Positions 7,987 through 15,506 of a stretch of DNA of 25,761 bases are shown here, one piece after another. A model generated the notes under the pieces. That model was not told where the DNA came from, did not search any database, and was given only the letters and a program-made list of their open reading frames with translations. The DNA is from an uncultured Clostridium sp. (GTDB lineage: Bacteria; Bacillota; Clostridia; Lachnospirales; Lachnospiraceae), in NCBI GenBank assembly GCA_900555045.1, contig USJW01000067.1, forward strand, positions 1-25,761. The letters are read 5' to 3'. Position 1 is the stretch's first letter. The number at the start of each line of letters is the position of its first letter. The position numbers and the translations under genes are program-made.

Positions 7987-9402
7987 ATGATCAAATTTGG
8001 AACAGGCGGCTGGAGAGCGATTATCGGGGACGATTTCACAAAAGAAAATATCTGCATTCTGGCGAAGGCCATGGCGGACAAGATGAAGCAGGAGGGCGTG
8101 GACCAGAAGGGCGTTGTGATCGGCTACGACCGGAGATTTCTGTCCAAGGAGGCGGTGGTCTGGAGCTGTGAGGTGCTGGCGGGCGCCGGCATCAAGTGCT
8201 ACTTTGTCAACCGCTCCGTGCCCACGCCGCTCATCATGTTCTACGTGATGAAGCATGAGTTCCCCTACGGCATGATGGTGACGGCCAGCCACAACCCGGC
8301 GCTCTACAACGGGATCAAGGTGTTCACCTACGGCGGGCGGGACGCGGACGAGGAGCAGACGAAGGACATCGAGCGCTACATAGAGAAGGTGGACCGGGAG
8401 AACATCCCGAAGGTGCACTACGAGGAGGCGCTCCGGGCGGGGCTCGTGGAGGAGTTCTACCCCATGAACGAGTACATCGACGACATCATGGACAAGATCG
8501 ACATGGACGCCATCAAAAAGAGCCATCTGAAGGTGGCCTTCGACCCCATGTACGGTGTGAGCAAGACGGCGCTCAGCACCATCCTGATTTCCGGCCGGTG
8601 CGACTTAGACGTAATCCACCAGGAGCACGACACGCTCTTTGGCGGCAAGCTTCCGGCCCCCACGGCGGATACGCTCCGGGTGCTGCAAAACCAGGTGGTG
8701 GAGTGGAACTATGACCTGGGAATCGCCACGGACGGGGATGCGGACCGGCTGGGCGTGATCGACGACAAGGGCAATTACCTGCACCCCAACGACATTCTGG
8801 TGCTGCTGTACTACTACCTGATCCGCTACAAGGGCTGGAGAGGGCCGGTGGTCCGGAATCTGGCCACCACGCACCGCTTGGACCAGGTGGCCGCCAAGTT
8901 CGGCGAGACCTGCTACGAGGTGCCGGTGGGCTTTAAGTACATCTCCGCGAAGATGGCGGAGACGGGGGCCATCATCGGGGGCGAGTCCTCCGGAGGTCTG
9001 ACGGTGACCGGACACATCAACGGCAAGGACGGGGTTTACGCCGCCACGCTGCTGGTGGAGATGATCGCGGTCACGGGAAAGCCGCTGTCGCAGCTGGTGG
9101 AGGAGATCCGCGGGGAGTGCGGCGAGATGTACATGGAGGAGCGCTCCTACCGCTTTACGGATGAGGATAAGGCGCGCCTGACCCATGTGCTGTACCAGAA
9201 GCGGGAGCTGCCGGATTTGTCCGCCTACGGCGTGGAACGGGTGTCCTACATGGACGGCTGCAAGGTGTATCTGGACGGAAACGGCTGGGTGAGCGCGCGG
9301 TTCTCCGGCACGGAGCCGTTACTGCGGATTTTCTGCGAGATGCCGAAAAAGCAGGACGCGCGGGATATCTGTGGGCTGTTTGAAAAATATCTGGGACTGT
9401 GA
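7987..9402 (+). CDS. Phosphoglucomutase/phosphomannomutase family protein
   Basis: This enzyme is expected to interconvert hexose 1- and 6-phosphates through a phosphoserine. The catalytic loop TASHNP is at residues 99-104 (Ser101), the metal loop DGDADR at 249-254, the sugar-binding loop GGESSGG near 331-337, and the phosphate-binding segment RFSGTEPLLRIF near 437. All four signature sites are intact and the length (471 aa) is normal. The sugar loop reads ESSGG rather than the common GEMSGH, so preference among glucose, mannose and GlcNAc phosphates is uncertain. GAGGAGGGA just upstream gives a strong ribosome site. In context it would feed sugar 1-phosphate released by the neighbouring enzymes into glycolysis. 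Confidence 0.9.
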   Translation: MIKFGTGGWRAIIGDDFTKENICILAKAMADKMKQEGVDQKGVVIGYDRRFLSKEAVVWSCEVLAGAGIKCYFVNRSVPTPLIMFYVMKHEFPYGMMVTASHNPALYNGIKVFTYGGRDADEEQTKDIERYIEKVDRENIPKVHYEEALRAGLVEEFYPMNEYIDDIMDKIDMDAIKKSHLKVAFDPMYGVSKTALSTILISGRCDLDVIHQEHDTLFGGKLPAPTADTLRVLQNQVVEWNYDLGIATDGDADRLGVIDDKGNYLHPNDILVLLYYYLIRYKGWRGPVVRNLATTHRLDQVAAKFGETCYEVPVGFKYISAKMAETGAIIGGESSGGLTVTGHINGKDGVYAATLLVEMIAVTGKPLSQLVEEIRGECGEMYMEERSYRFTDEDKARLTHVLYQKRELPDLSAYGVERVSYMDGCKVYLDGNGWVSARFSGTEPLLRIFCEMPKKQDARDICGLFEKYLGL

Positions 9403-9422
9403 GACTAAAGGAGCAAAGGGCG

Positions 9423-10223
9423 ATGGAGCGAGCGGATATTGAGAAGATCATCGGGATTGTGAAGGGGATGCGGGACCACTTTATGGACGCGCGGAGCGCA
9501 GGGGAGATATCCTGCAAGGGGGATGTGGACTTTGTGACCAGCGTGGACGTGCGGGTCCAGTCGGAGATCCGGGAGGCGCTGGGGCGCGCCTTCCCGCAGA
9601 TCCAGTTTATGGGGGAGGAGCAGGACAACAGCGGCGTGGATTTCTCCGGCGCTGTCTGGATTCTGGACCCGGTGGACGGGACCACCAACCTGATCCACCG
9701 CTTCCGGCACAGTGCGGTCTCCCTGGCGCTCAGCGTCAACCGGCGGCTGGAGCTGGGGATCGTGTACGACCCCTATGCGGACGAGCTGTTTCTCGCCATC
9801 CGCGGCGGGGGCGCCTTCTTGAACGGGGAGCCGATCCATGTGAGTGGGGCTAAGACCATGAAGGAGTGCCTGGTCTCAGTGGGCACGGCGCCCTACTACC
9901 ACGACATCGCGGACGAGAATTTCGACCTGATCAAGCGGGTGTTTATGGACAGCCAGGATATCCGGCGGATCGGCTCCGCGGCCATCGACCTGTCCTACGT
10001 GGCCTGCGGCCGGACCGACGCCTTCTTTGAGCGGAACCTAAAGCCCTGGGACTACGGGGCCGGGGCGCTTTTGGTGCGGGAGGCGGGTGGCCGGATCACG
10101 GACTTTGGAGGCGGGGAGATCTCGCTTGAGAAGCCCTGTAGCATCGTGGCCGGAGCGCCTGAGATCAACCGGATTCTGGTCCGGGACTACATGGGAGGCG
10201 GCGCGGATGTACACGGAGAATAG
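9423..10223 (+). CDS. Inositol monophosphatase family phosphatase
   Basis: This is a metal-dependent phosphomonoesterase of the IMPase superfamily. The family signature WILDPVDGTTNLIH (first Asp at residue 82), the upstream GEEQ near 65-68, and the C-terminal WDYGAGALLVREAGG (Asp210) supply the expected metal ligands. The ATG at 9423 is preferred, with AAGGAG at 9407-9412; an in-frame GTG at 9399 overlaps the previous stop codon and lacks a Shine-Dalgarno. Its length of 266 aa is typical. Substrates in the family include inositol phosphate, glycerol phosphate, histidinol phosphate, PAP and fructose bisphosphate, and sequence alone does not choose. Position between a mutase and a phosphodiesterase suggests it removes phosphate from a product of the operon. 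The next gene overlaps it by 17 nt. Confidence 0.88.
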   Translation: MERADIEKIIGIVKGMRDHFMDARSAGEISCKGDVDFVTSVDVRVQSEIREALGRAFPQIQFMGEEQDNSGVDFSGAVWILDPVDGTTNLIHRFRHSAVSLALSVNRRLELGIVYDPYADELFLAIRGGGAFLNGEPIHVSGAKTMKECLVSVGTAPYYHDIADENFDLIKRVFMDSQDIRRIGSAAIDLSYVACGRTDAFFERNLKPWDYGAGALLVREAGGRITDFGGGEISLEKPCSIVAGAPEINRILVRDYMGGGADVHGE

Positions 10224-11046
10224 GCCGCTTCGGGAACGGATCAAGGAGCGCGGCGTGCTGGTTGCCGCCCACCGGGGGACGCGGGGCGGCAACGTGATCC
10301 AGAATACCTGCCTGGCCTACCGCAACGCGTTGTTACATGGGGCCGACGTGGTGGAGCTGGACGCGGCCATGACGAGGGACGGGGTGTTCTACGCCTTCCA
10401 CGACGGGGAGGAGCCGCTGGTGTGCGGCGTCCCCGAGAATATCCGGACCATGACCGCGGCGCAGGTGGACGCCCTGACGGTGTTCAACTCCCTGGGGCTT
10501 CCCGCGCGGCAGAAGCTGGAGCGGCTGGAGCAGGTCTTTGACGCGCTGCGCGGGAAATGCCTGATCAACGTGGACCGGTCGTGGTTTTACTGGACAGAGA
10601 GCATCGGGCGGATCCACGCCTGCGGGATGGAGAGTCAGGTAATTTTGAAATCCCCGCCGGAGGCCGCATATCTGCGGGAGTTGGAGCAGACAGGCCGGGG
10701 GATCATGTACATGCCGATTGTGAAAAGCCTGAAAGAGTGGGAGTTGGTGAAGAAATTCGATGTCAACGTGGCGGCGGCTGAGCTGATCTTTGCGGACCTG
10801 GAAAGTCCGCTGGTGTCGGAGGCGTTTCTTGGGGAGCTGAGGAAAAAAGGGATTGCCCCCTGGGTGAACGCGATTACGTTGGATGACGATACCGTACTTT
10901 CCGGAGGGCTGGACGATAACCGGGCGATCGGGGAAGGGTTTGAGTCGAGTTGGGGGGAATTGGTGCGGATGGGGTTTGAGATGATACAGACGGATTGGCC
11001 GGGGCTTCTTAGAGGGTATTTGGAGGGGGGATGCATCCATTCGTGA
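10207..11046 (+). CDS. Glycerophosphodiester phosphodiesterase-like protein, divergent active site
   Basis: This TIM-barrel phosphodiesterase relative shows HRG with catalytic His22, the metal pair Glu50/Asp52 in VVELD, and the second catalytic His65 in FHD. Two usual residues differ: the 'ENT' motif reads QNT (Gln32), and the third metal-binding Glu expected in an 'EIK'-type strand appears as Asp123 in INVDR. It is 279 aa with no signal peptide, hence cytoplasmic, unlike secreted GlpQ. The ATG at 10207 lies 8 nt after GGGAGG and overlaps the phosphatase gene by 17 nt, implying translational coupling. It likely hydrolyses a phosphodiester with glycerol, inositol or a sugar. The substitutions suggest an unusual substrate or a changed metal site. 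Its stop codon lies inside a long inverted repeat. Confidence 0.75.
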   Translation: MYTENRPLRERIKERGVLVAAHRGTRGGNVIQNTCLAYRNALLHGADVVELDAAMTRDGVFYAFHDGEEPLVCGVPENIRTMTAAQVDALTVFNSLGLPARQKLERLEQVFDALRGKCLINVDRSWFYWTESIGRIHACGMESQVILKSPPEAAYLRELEQTGRGIMYMPIVKSLKEWELVKKFDVNVAAAELIFADLESPLVSEAFLGELRKKGIAPWVNAITLDDDTVLSGGLDDNRAIGEGFESSWGELVRMGFEMIQTDWPGLLRGYLEGGCIHS

Positions 11047-11288
11047 GAGCCGGGGGAGCGGGGGATGGAGGTTCCAGGTCTCCGCGGTGGTAAGGTCTAG
11101 GGCGCAAGGGGCGCGAAAAGACGGGCACTGCTCCGAGCTCCAGCGCAGCCCTGATGGCTGCGCCTCCGCCTCCGCTGGCTCCGGGCGGTGAACGCCCTGC
11201 GCCATCCCGCCTTTTCGTGCCCCTTGCGCTGGGGACCTTACGAACCGCTCCGACAGTCGCCACCATCCCCCGCTCCCCCGGCTCTCAC
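11043..11288. repeat. 246-nt imperfect inverted repeat (foldback/MITE-like or structured RNA)
   Basis: Positions 11043-11068 are exactly complementary to 11263-11288 (26 bp, beginning GTGAGAGCC). Moving inward at constant register, 11091-11097 pairs with 11234-11240, 11102-11112 with 11219-11229, 11114-11120 with 11211-11217, and 11122-11125 with 11206-11209. The arms are therefore 83 nt each and align without gaps. The 80-nt centre holds its own hairpin (GCGCAGCC 11143-11150, GGCTGCGC 11156-11163). No transposase and no clear target duplication are seen. The element contains the stop codon of the upstream gene and may act as its transcript end. Confidence 0.75.
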
Positions 11289-11376
11289 CCACTGGGTGAT
11301 CGCGGGGAACGCTTGGCGTGGGGATTTGTTAGGGGGATTTGACTCTTTTGGGGCGGTGGAGGGATTGAGGGGGAAT

Positions 11377-11590
11377 GGGCTGTGCGGTGGTTTCCTCGGG
11401 GGATTAGCGGGGATTAGGGATTGCGCGGTGGTTCCCCCAGAGGATTAGAGAGGGGGGGGGGGGGTAAGGATTGCGCGGTGGTTCCTTCGAGGAATTTGCG
11501 GGGATTAGGGATTGCGCGGCGGTTCCCCCCGGAGGATTAGCGGGGGTTGAGGATTGCGCTGTGGCGCCCCCGGGGGATTTGCGGCTGTCA
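11377..11590. repeat. Degenerate 40-nt tandem repeat array with 13-G tract
   Basis: Five units start at 11377, 11417, 11468, 11508 and 11551, with lengths near 40, 51, 40, 43 and 40 nt. The consensus is approximately GGATTGCGCGGTGGTTCCCC followed by GGRGGATTAGCGGGGATTA. The second unit is lengthened by 13 consecutive G residues (11452-11464). A weaker sixth unit begins at 11591 and runs into the 3' end of the M23 gene. The stretch 11289-11376 before the array is G-rich and holds nothing else I can identify. Spacers are not unique as in CRISPR; the whole unit repeats. Confidence 0.7.
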
Positions 11591-12829
11591 TGGATTGCTC
11601 TCCGGCCCCTGCGGAATTTCCTTCGGGCCTTCTTTCGGCCCGTCTGCGGGCACGGCGGGGTCTTTGATTCCGTAGACGCGGGTCCACTCTTTGGTGCCGT
11701 CTACTTTCACTGCCTGGCTGCGGTTCATGGACAGGAATTTGACCAGCTCGTAGCAGCTGACCCAGATTTCGTTGTTTCCGTCTTTCTGGGACTCATCGAA
11801 GATCAGTTCCAGGCCGAAGTGCAGGTGCGGCTCGTCGATGTTGTTGGTGTTCTCGGTGCGGCTGTAGCCGGTGCGCCCCAGGTAGCCGATTACGTCGCCG
11901 GCCTGCACGTAGCTCCCCTCCTTCAGGTTGGACTGGTAGGGGTAATCCTTGCGCAGGTGGGCGTAGTAGTAATAGCGCTTCCTGTCAAAGCTGCGGATCC
12001 CCAGCCGCCAGCCGCCGTACTGGTTCCAGCCCATGGCCTCCACGTAGCCGGACTCCACCGCGATGACCGGGGTGCCCACCTGGCCCATCATGTCGTGACC
12101 CAGGTGCTGGCGCTTGAAGCCGTAGCTTCTGGCCACGCCGAAGTCGTCGAAGTCGCTGTAGGGAAAGCCCTTGGCGATGGGAGAGAAGGCCTTCAGGCCG
12201 TATTTGGTGACCCAGATCGTGTCCGGGTCGCCCGGCGCGCCGCCGGTGACGCCGGAGGGCAGGTAGGCGCCGGGGGCCTCGGTGGAGGGAATCTGTGCCT
12301 CGAAGGAGCCAACCAGGCCGTCCAGCACGGCCCCGTAGGCCTCCCGGTAGTATGGATAGTATTTCATGTCCGCGGTGGCCGCCTCCATGGTGGTCTCGCC
12401 GTTTTTGAGCTTATCGGCGATCTGGGTCATGTCGGCGGGCTTGTAGCGGGTGAAGTCGCCGCCGTAGCGGGCGCCCAGGTACGCCAGCAGGTCCACCCAG
12501 TTTAAGTGGATGTCCGACTGGCAGGTGTCCACGTCGTAGCGGAAGGCCTGGTTCATGGCCTCGCAGGTGACCCCGAAGTCCACCCACTTGATGAAGGACT
12601 TGGTCTGCGGCGGCGTGGCGGTGTCCGGCTTCTGGGAGAGCAGCCGGGAGATCCCGAAGTCCGCGGCAGCGCGGCGCGCTCCCGCCATCACGGTCTGGCC
12701 ATGGTCCGTGTGCAGCAGGAAAAAGGAGAGGCACAGCAGGGTGAGGGCCAGCATCTCCCCGACAATAATGGTTTTGCTGTTGATTGGAAGCCCGGACCGG
12801 GCTTTTTGTTTTCGTCTGAACCACCGCAT
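11588..12829 (-). CDS. Membrane-anchored M23 family metallopeptidase
   Basis: This is a likely cell-wall or sporulation-type endopeptidase of the LytM/M23 fold. An N-terminal anchor (about residues 20-38, beginning TIIVGEMLAL) follows a basic start. The C-terminal half carries the zinc motifs HLGHD (HxxxD, near 238-244) and HLHFG (HxH, near 335), separated by the usual G-x-V / Y-A-H-L / G-x-x-I-G-x-x-G-x-T-G pattern. The middle (about 60-200) is unassigned. The tail is rich in Pro, Glu and Lys. A start ten codons further up (12859) exists, but AGGAGGAGGT lies within that extension, 9 nt before the chosen ATG. The catalytic residues are intact, so an active enzyme is likely. It stands alone, divergent from the dehydrogenase gene. 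Confidence 0.82.
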   Translation of the reverse strand: MRWFRRKQKARSGLPINSKTIIVGEMLALTLLCLSFFLLHTDHGQTVMAGARRAAADFGISRLLSQKPDTATPPQTKSFIKWVDFGVTCEAMNQAFRYDVDTCQSDIHLNWVDLLAYLGARYGGDFTRYKPADMTQIADKLKNGETTMEAATADMKYYPYYREAYGAVLDGLVGSFEAQIPSTEAPGAYLPSGVTGGAPGDPDTIWVTKYGLKAFSPIAKGFPYSDFDDFGVARSYGFKRQHLGHDMMGQVGTPVIAVESGYVEAMGWNQYGGWRLGIRSFDRKRYYYYAHLRKDYPYQSNLKEGSYVQAGDVIGYLGRTGYSRTENTNNIDEPHLHFGLELIFDESQKDGNNEIWVSCYELVKFLSMNRSQAVKVDGTKEWTRVYGIKDPAVPADGPKEGPKEIPQGPESNP

Positions 12830-12934
12830 TTGCTTGTTACCTCCTCCTGCCTGACGCATGGGGCCTTAAAAGCCCATTACTGTAAATTTATGCCGGGGCG
12901 CGTCCGATTATGAGAAAAATGCGCCCGGCGGTTC

Positions 12935-12963
12935 TTGTAGAAGCCCATGCATCATGGTATGAT
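12935..12963 (+). promoter_or_regulatory. Predicted promoter of the alcohol dehydrogenase gene
   Basis: TTGTAG (12935-12940), a 17-nt spacer and TATGAT (12958-12963) lie about 50 nt before the ATG at 13015. Confidence 0.5.
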
Positions 12964-13014
12964 GGATCTGTTGAATTAGATGACTGCAGAAGTTTAGAGA
13001 ATTGGAGGGACATT

Positions 13015-14202
13015 ATGAACAATTTTGAATTTTACACGCCCACGCGGATTATATTTGGAAAAGATACCCATTTACAGGTGGGAAAGCTTGTCGCGGAGTA
13101 CGGTTTTAAGAAGGTGCTGGTACACTTCGGCGGAGCCAGCGCAAAAAAGAGCGGGCTGTTGGACGCGGTGTGCGGGGCTTTGGAGGCGGAGAACATTTCG
13201 TACGTGCTCCTGGGCGGCGTTCAGGCCAATCCCACCCTTTCCATGGCGAAAGAGGGGATCGCGCTGTGCCGGAAGGAGCAGGTGGACTTTGTGCTGGCTG
13301 TGGGCGGCGGAAGCGTGATCGACTCGGCCAAGTGCATCGCCGACGGCGTGGGGAACCCGGATGTGGACGTGTGGAAGTTCTACATGCACGAGGCCAATCC
13401 GGTGAAGGCCCTTCCGGTGGGCACGATTCTGACCCTGTCGGCCTCCGGCAGCGAGATGAGCGCCTCCAGCGTGATTACCAACGAGGAGAACGGCTTTAAG
13501 CGGGGCTTCAACAGCCCGTTTCACCGGCCCCTGTTCTCCATCTGCAACCCGGAGCTGACCTACACGGTGAACCGCTACCAGACCAGCTGCGGCACGGTGG
13601 ACATCATGATGCACACCCTGGAGCGCTATATGGGCGGCACCACAAAGGACACGCCGCTGACCGACCGCATTGCGGAGGGACTGTTAAAGTCCGTGATCGA
13701 GGCAGGGCGCGTGGCGGACCAGGACCCGGAGAACTACGAGGCGCGGGCGACGCTCATGTGGGCCGGCGGCCTCTCCCACAACGACATCACCGGTGTCGGC
13801 CGGGCGTTCATGATGCAGGTGCACCAGCTGGAGCATGAGCTGTCCGGCATGTACCCGCGCATCACCCACGGAGCCGGGCTGTCCGCGCTGTGGCCCTCCT
13901 GGGCGCGCTACGTGTGCCCCGCCTGGCCGGAGCGCTTCGCCCAGTACGCGGTGCGGGTGTGGAATCTGGAGATGAATTTTGAGAATCCCATGGAGACGGC
14001 CCTGGCGGGAATTCAGGCCACCGAGGACTACTTTAAGAGCCTGGGCATGCCGGTGAACATCCGGGAGCTGGGCGTGGAGCCGGAGAAGCTCGAGGAGATG
14101 GCGGAGAAGTGCACCAACTACGGGAAGCGCACGCTGCCGGGGATCAAGGAGTTCGGCAAGCAGGAGATGATGGAAGTGTACCGGATGGCGATGGGAGAAT
14201 AA
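13015..14202 (+). CDS. Iron-containing alcohol dehydrogenase (butanol-dehydrogenase-like)
   Basis: This NAD(P)H-dependent group III alcohol dehydrogenase interconverts aldehydes and alcohols. The nucleotide-binding motif GGGSVIDSAK is near residues 97-106. Metal ligands are expected from Asp and His of TVDIMMH (near 195-201) and the two His of the HQLEHELSGMYPRITHG region (near 265-280). Length (395 aa) and the opening NNFEFYTPTRIIFG are typical of the BdhA/YqhD branch. The ATG at 13015 is chosen because GGAGGG (13004-13009) precedes it; the longer in-frame version would include the promoter. It is probably monocistronic, with its own promoter and a strong terminator. Its physiological aldehyde is not evident. 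Confidence 0.9.
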   Translation: MNNFEFYTPTRIIFGKDTHLQVGKLVAEYGFKKVLVHFGGASAKKSGLLDAVCGALEAENISYVLLGGVQANPTLSMAKEGIALCRKEQVDFVLAVGGGSVIDSAKCIADGVGNPDVDVWKFYMHEANPVKALPVGTILTLSASGSEMSASSVITNEENGFKRGFNSPFHRPLFSICNPELTYTVNRYQTSCGTVDIMMHTLERYMGGTTKDTPLTDRIAEGLLKSVIEAGRVADQDPENYEARATLMWAGGLSHNDITGVGRAFMMQVHQLEHELSGMYPRITHGAGLSALWPSWARYVCPAWPERFAQYAVRVWNLEMNFENPMETALAGIQATEDYFKSLGMPVNIRELGVEPEKLEEMAEKCTNYGKRTLPGIKEFGKQEMMEVYRMAMGE

Positions 14203-14215
14203 AAGGTAAAAACAG

Positions 14216-14258
14216 CGGGGGCTGCTGCACACGGATCTGTGCGGCAGCCCCCGTTTTG
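14216..14258. terminator. Bidirectional rho-independent terminator
   Basis: CGGGGGCTGC and GCAGCCCCCG form the outer stem with an inner GCACA/TGTGC stem, followed by TTTTG on the plus strand. On the minus strand the hairpin is followed by a T-rich run (complement of 14198-14213). It serves both the dehydrogenase and the convergent metal exporter gene. Confidence 0.85.
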
Positions 14259-14282
14259 TCTGCGGCGGTTGTTTCTCAAATA

Positions 14283-15248
14283 TCAGGTGTTGTCGGCTTC
14301 TGCGCGGATCGCGGGTGCAGCAGGCAAAGCCGCCGGGTTCACATGAATCATAATGTGCTTGATATTGGGGAAGTTCGACTCCACGCTGTTGTGCACCCGG
14401 TCGGCGACGGCGTGGCTCTCGCGCAGAGGTTTATCCCCGTCCACCTGAATTTCCGAGTCGATATAGACCTTATTCCCGAACATCCGTGTGCGGAGCAGAT
14501 CCACGCAGACCACATCCTCCTGGTCTTCGATAAACTGCCGCAGCTCCGCCTCATAGCGCTCTCCGCAGGAGGTATCCAGCATTTTGGAGAGGGCATCTTT
14601 CAGTATGTCGCAGGACACTTTCAGAATAAACAGGCAGATGACCACGCTGGCCACGCTGTCTAACACCGGGAAGCCCAGCATGGCGCCGCCGATGCCGACG
14701 AGGGAGCCCACGGACGAAAAAGCGTCGGAGCGGTGATGCCATGCATCTGCCATAAAGGCGGCGGAGTTGATGCGCAGGGCGTAGTGCCGGGTGTACCAGT
14801 ACATGGCCTCTTTTACAACGATGGACACAATGGCGGCGACCAGGGCGATCACGCCGGGGACTGCCAGCGTCTCATAGTGTCCCGACAGAATATTTTTAAT
14901 CCCCGCTGCGCCGACCATCAAGCCGGTGACCATCAGCAGCATCCCCAGGACAAGGGAGGCCACACACTCCATTCGCTCATGTCCGTAGGGATGGGCGCGG
15001 TCCGCCGCCTTTTTGGAAATTTTCACACCAAAGTAAGCGATTATCGTGGTCAGCACATCCGAAAAGGAGTGGATGGCGTCAGAGATCATCGCCCCGGAAT
15101 GGCCGATAATACCTGCGAATAATTTGAAGCCCGACAGCAGGATGTTACCGATGATGCTCACCAGGGACAGGTTGCGAATGATGTTTGTTTCGTTGAGATT
15201 CGTCTGTACAGAGTTTGCGTTGGCTGATACTTCTTTGTTGGTTGTCAT
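14283..15248 (-). CDS. Cation diffusion facilitator metal exporter (CzcD-like; Co/Ni/Fe suspected)
   Basis: This inner-membrane divalent metal/proton antiporter of the CDF family has about six hydrophobic segments. Metal-site motifs are HSFSD in TM2 (near residues 58-62) and HHRSD in TM5 (near 170-174). A cytoplasmic C-terminal domain after about 215 contains short His and acidic sites. The ATG at 15248 is chosen because GGAGGG lies 7 nt upstream; an earlier ATG at 15263 overlaps that ribosome site. The 5' leader carries a NiCo riboswitch, which predicts Co2+, Ni2+ or possibly Fe2+ as the exported ion and expression switched on by metal. Length (321 aa) is usual. The gene is monocistronic, ending at the shared terminator. 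Confidence 0.9.
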   Translation of the reverse strand: MTTNKEVSANANSVQTNLNETNIIRNLSLVSIIGNILLSGFKLFAGIIGHSGAMISDAIHSFSDVLTTIIAYFGVKISKKAADRAHPYGHERMECVASLVLGMLLMVTGLMVGAAGIKNILSGHYETLAVPGVIALVAAIVSIVVKEAMYWYTRHYALRINSAAFMADAWHHRSDAFSSVGSLVGIGGAMLGFPVLDSVASVVICLFILKVSCDILKDALSKMLDTSCGERYEAELRQFIEDQEDVVCVDLLRTRMFGNKVYIDSEIQVDGDKPLRESHAVADRVHNSVESNFPNIKHIMIHVNPAALPAAPAIRAEADNT

Positions 15249-15335
15249 AAAAGAACCCTCCATATTCTGCCAAAAGGCATTGATGAATTTCTCTTATCGG
15301 CACCCCATTTGAGATGACTGTTTTTGCATGGGTAT

Positions 15336-15375
15336 AAAAAAACACACCCATGGAACATACAACTGTCCCACAGAT
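15336..15375 (-). terminator. Riboswitch-controlled intrinsic terminator
   Basis: On the minus strand AUCUGUGGGAC (15375-15365) can pair with GUUCCAUGGGU (15356-15346) through an 8-nt loop, followed by GUGU and seven U residues (15342-15336). The upstream arm is also the 3' part of the aptamer, so aptamer and terminator exclude one another. Several pairs are G-U, consistent with a weak, switchable stem. Confidence 0.65.
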
Positions 15376-15451
15376 GCGCGATATCACGATCTGCTGTCAC
15401 TTTTTGCGACCCGGCCCCACGACCCCTGCGGGTCATCGCCTGCTCAGTTTG
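15360..15451 (-). promoter_or_regulatory. NiCo (czcD) riboswitch aptamer
   Basis: Read on the minus strand, the leader shows the conserved blocks of this class: ACUGAGCAGGC, then a GAUGACC...GGGUCGU arm, then GGCCGGG, an arm beginning UCGCAAAAAGUGACAG, and finally CAGAU...CAUCUGUGGGACAGU. The closing CUGUGGGACAGU pairs back to ACUG at the start. Order, spacing and the GCAGGC/GGGACAG junction match the four-way junction of the NiCo RNAs as I remember them. The downstream gene is a CDF exporter, the classic partner. Binding of Co2+ or Ni2+ (Fe2+ has also been proposed) should prevent the overlapping terminator. Confidence 0.85.
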
Positions 15452-15506
15452 TACTGTTGATCTCGCATTCCATCTGGAATGTAATGCAGTGCAAAGAGTT
15501 TATTCT

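Noticed and set aside
9399..9422. GTG start for the IMPase-family gene overlapping the mutase stop codon
   Set aside because: The AAGGAG site lies downstream of that GTG and is well placed for the ATG at 9423.
10333..11292. Minus-strand open frame opposite the GDPD-like gene and inverted repeat
   Set aside because: Antisense to a gene with clear motifs and continued only by the inverted repeat; composition is unlike a protein.
11377..11590. Possible CRISPR array
   Set aside because: The whole 40-nt unit repeats without unique spacers, units are degenerate, and no cas gene is present.
11471..12505. Plus-strand open frame of about 344 codons over the tandem repeats and the M23 gene
   Set aside because: Its first part is translated tandem repeat and the rest is antisense to the intact M23 peptidase; no ribosome site or domain supports it.
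12910..13014. N-terminal extension of the alcohol dehydrogenase
   Set aside because: The extension covers the predicted promoter (12935-12963); a Shine-Dalgarno and the family's normal N-terminus are at 13015.
14733..15122. Plus-strand open frame opposite the CDF exporter
   Set aside because: Shadow frame antisense to a gene with intact CDF motifs; no start signals.
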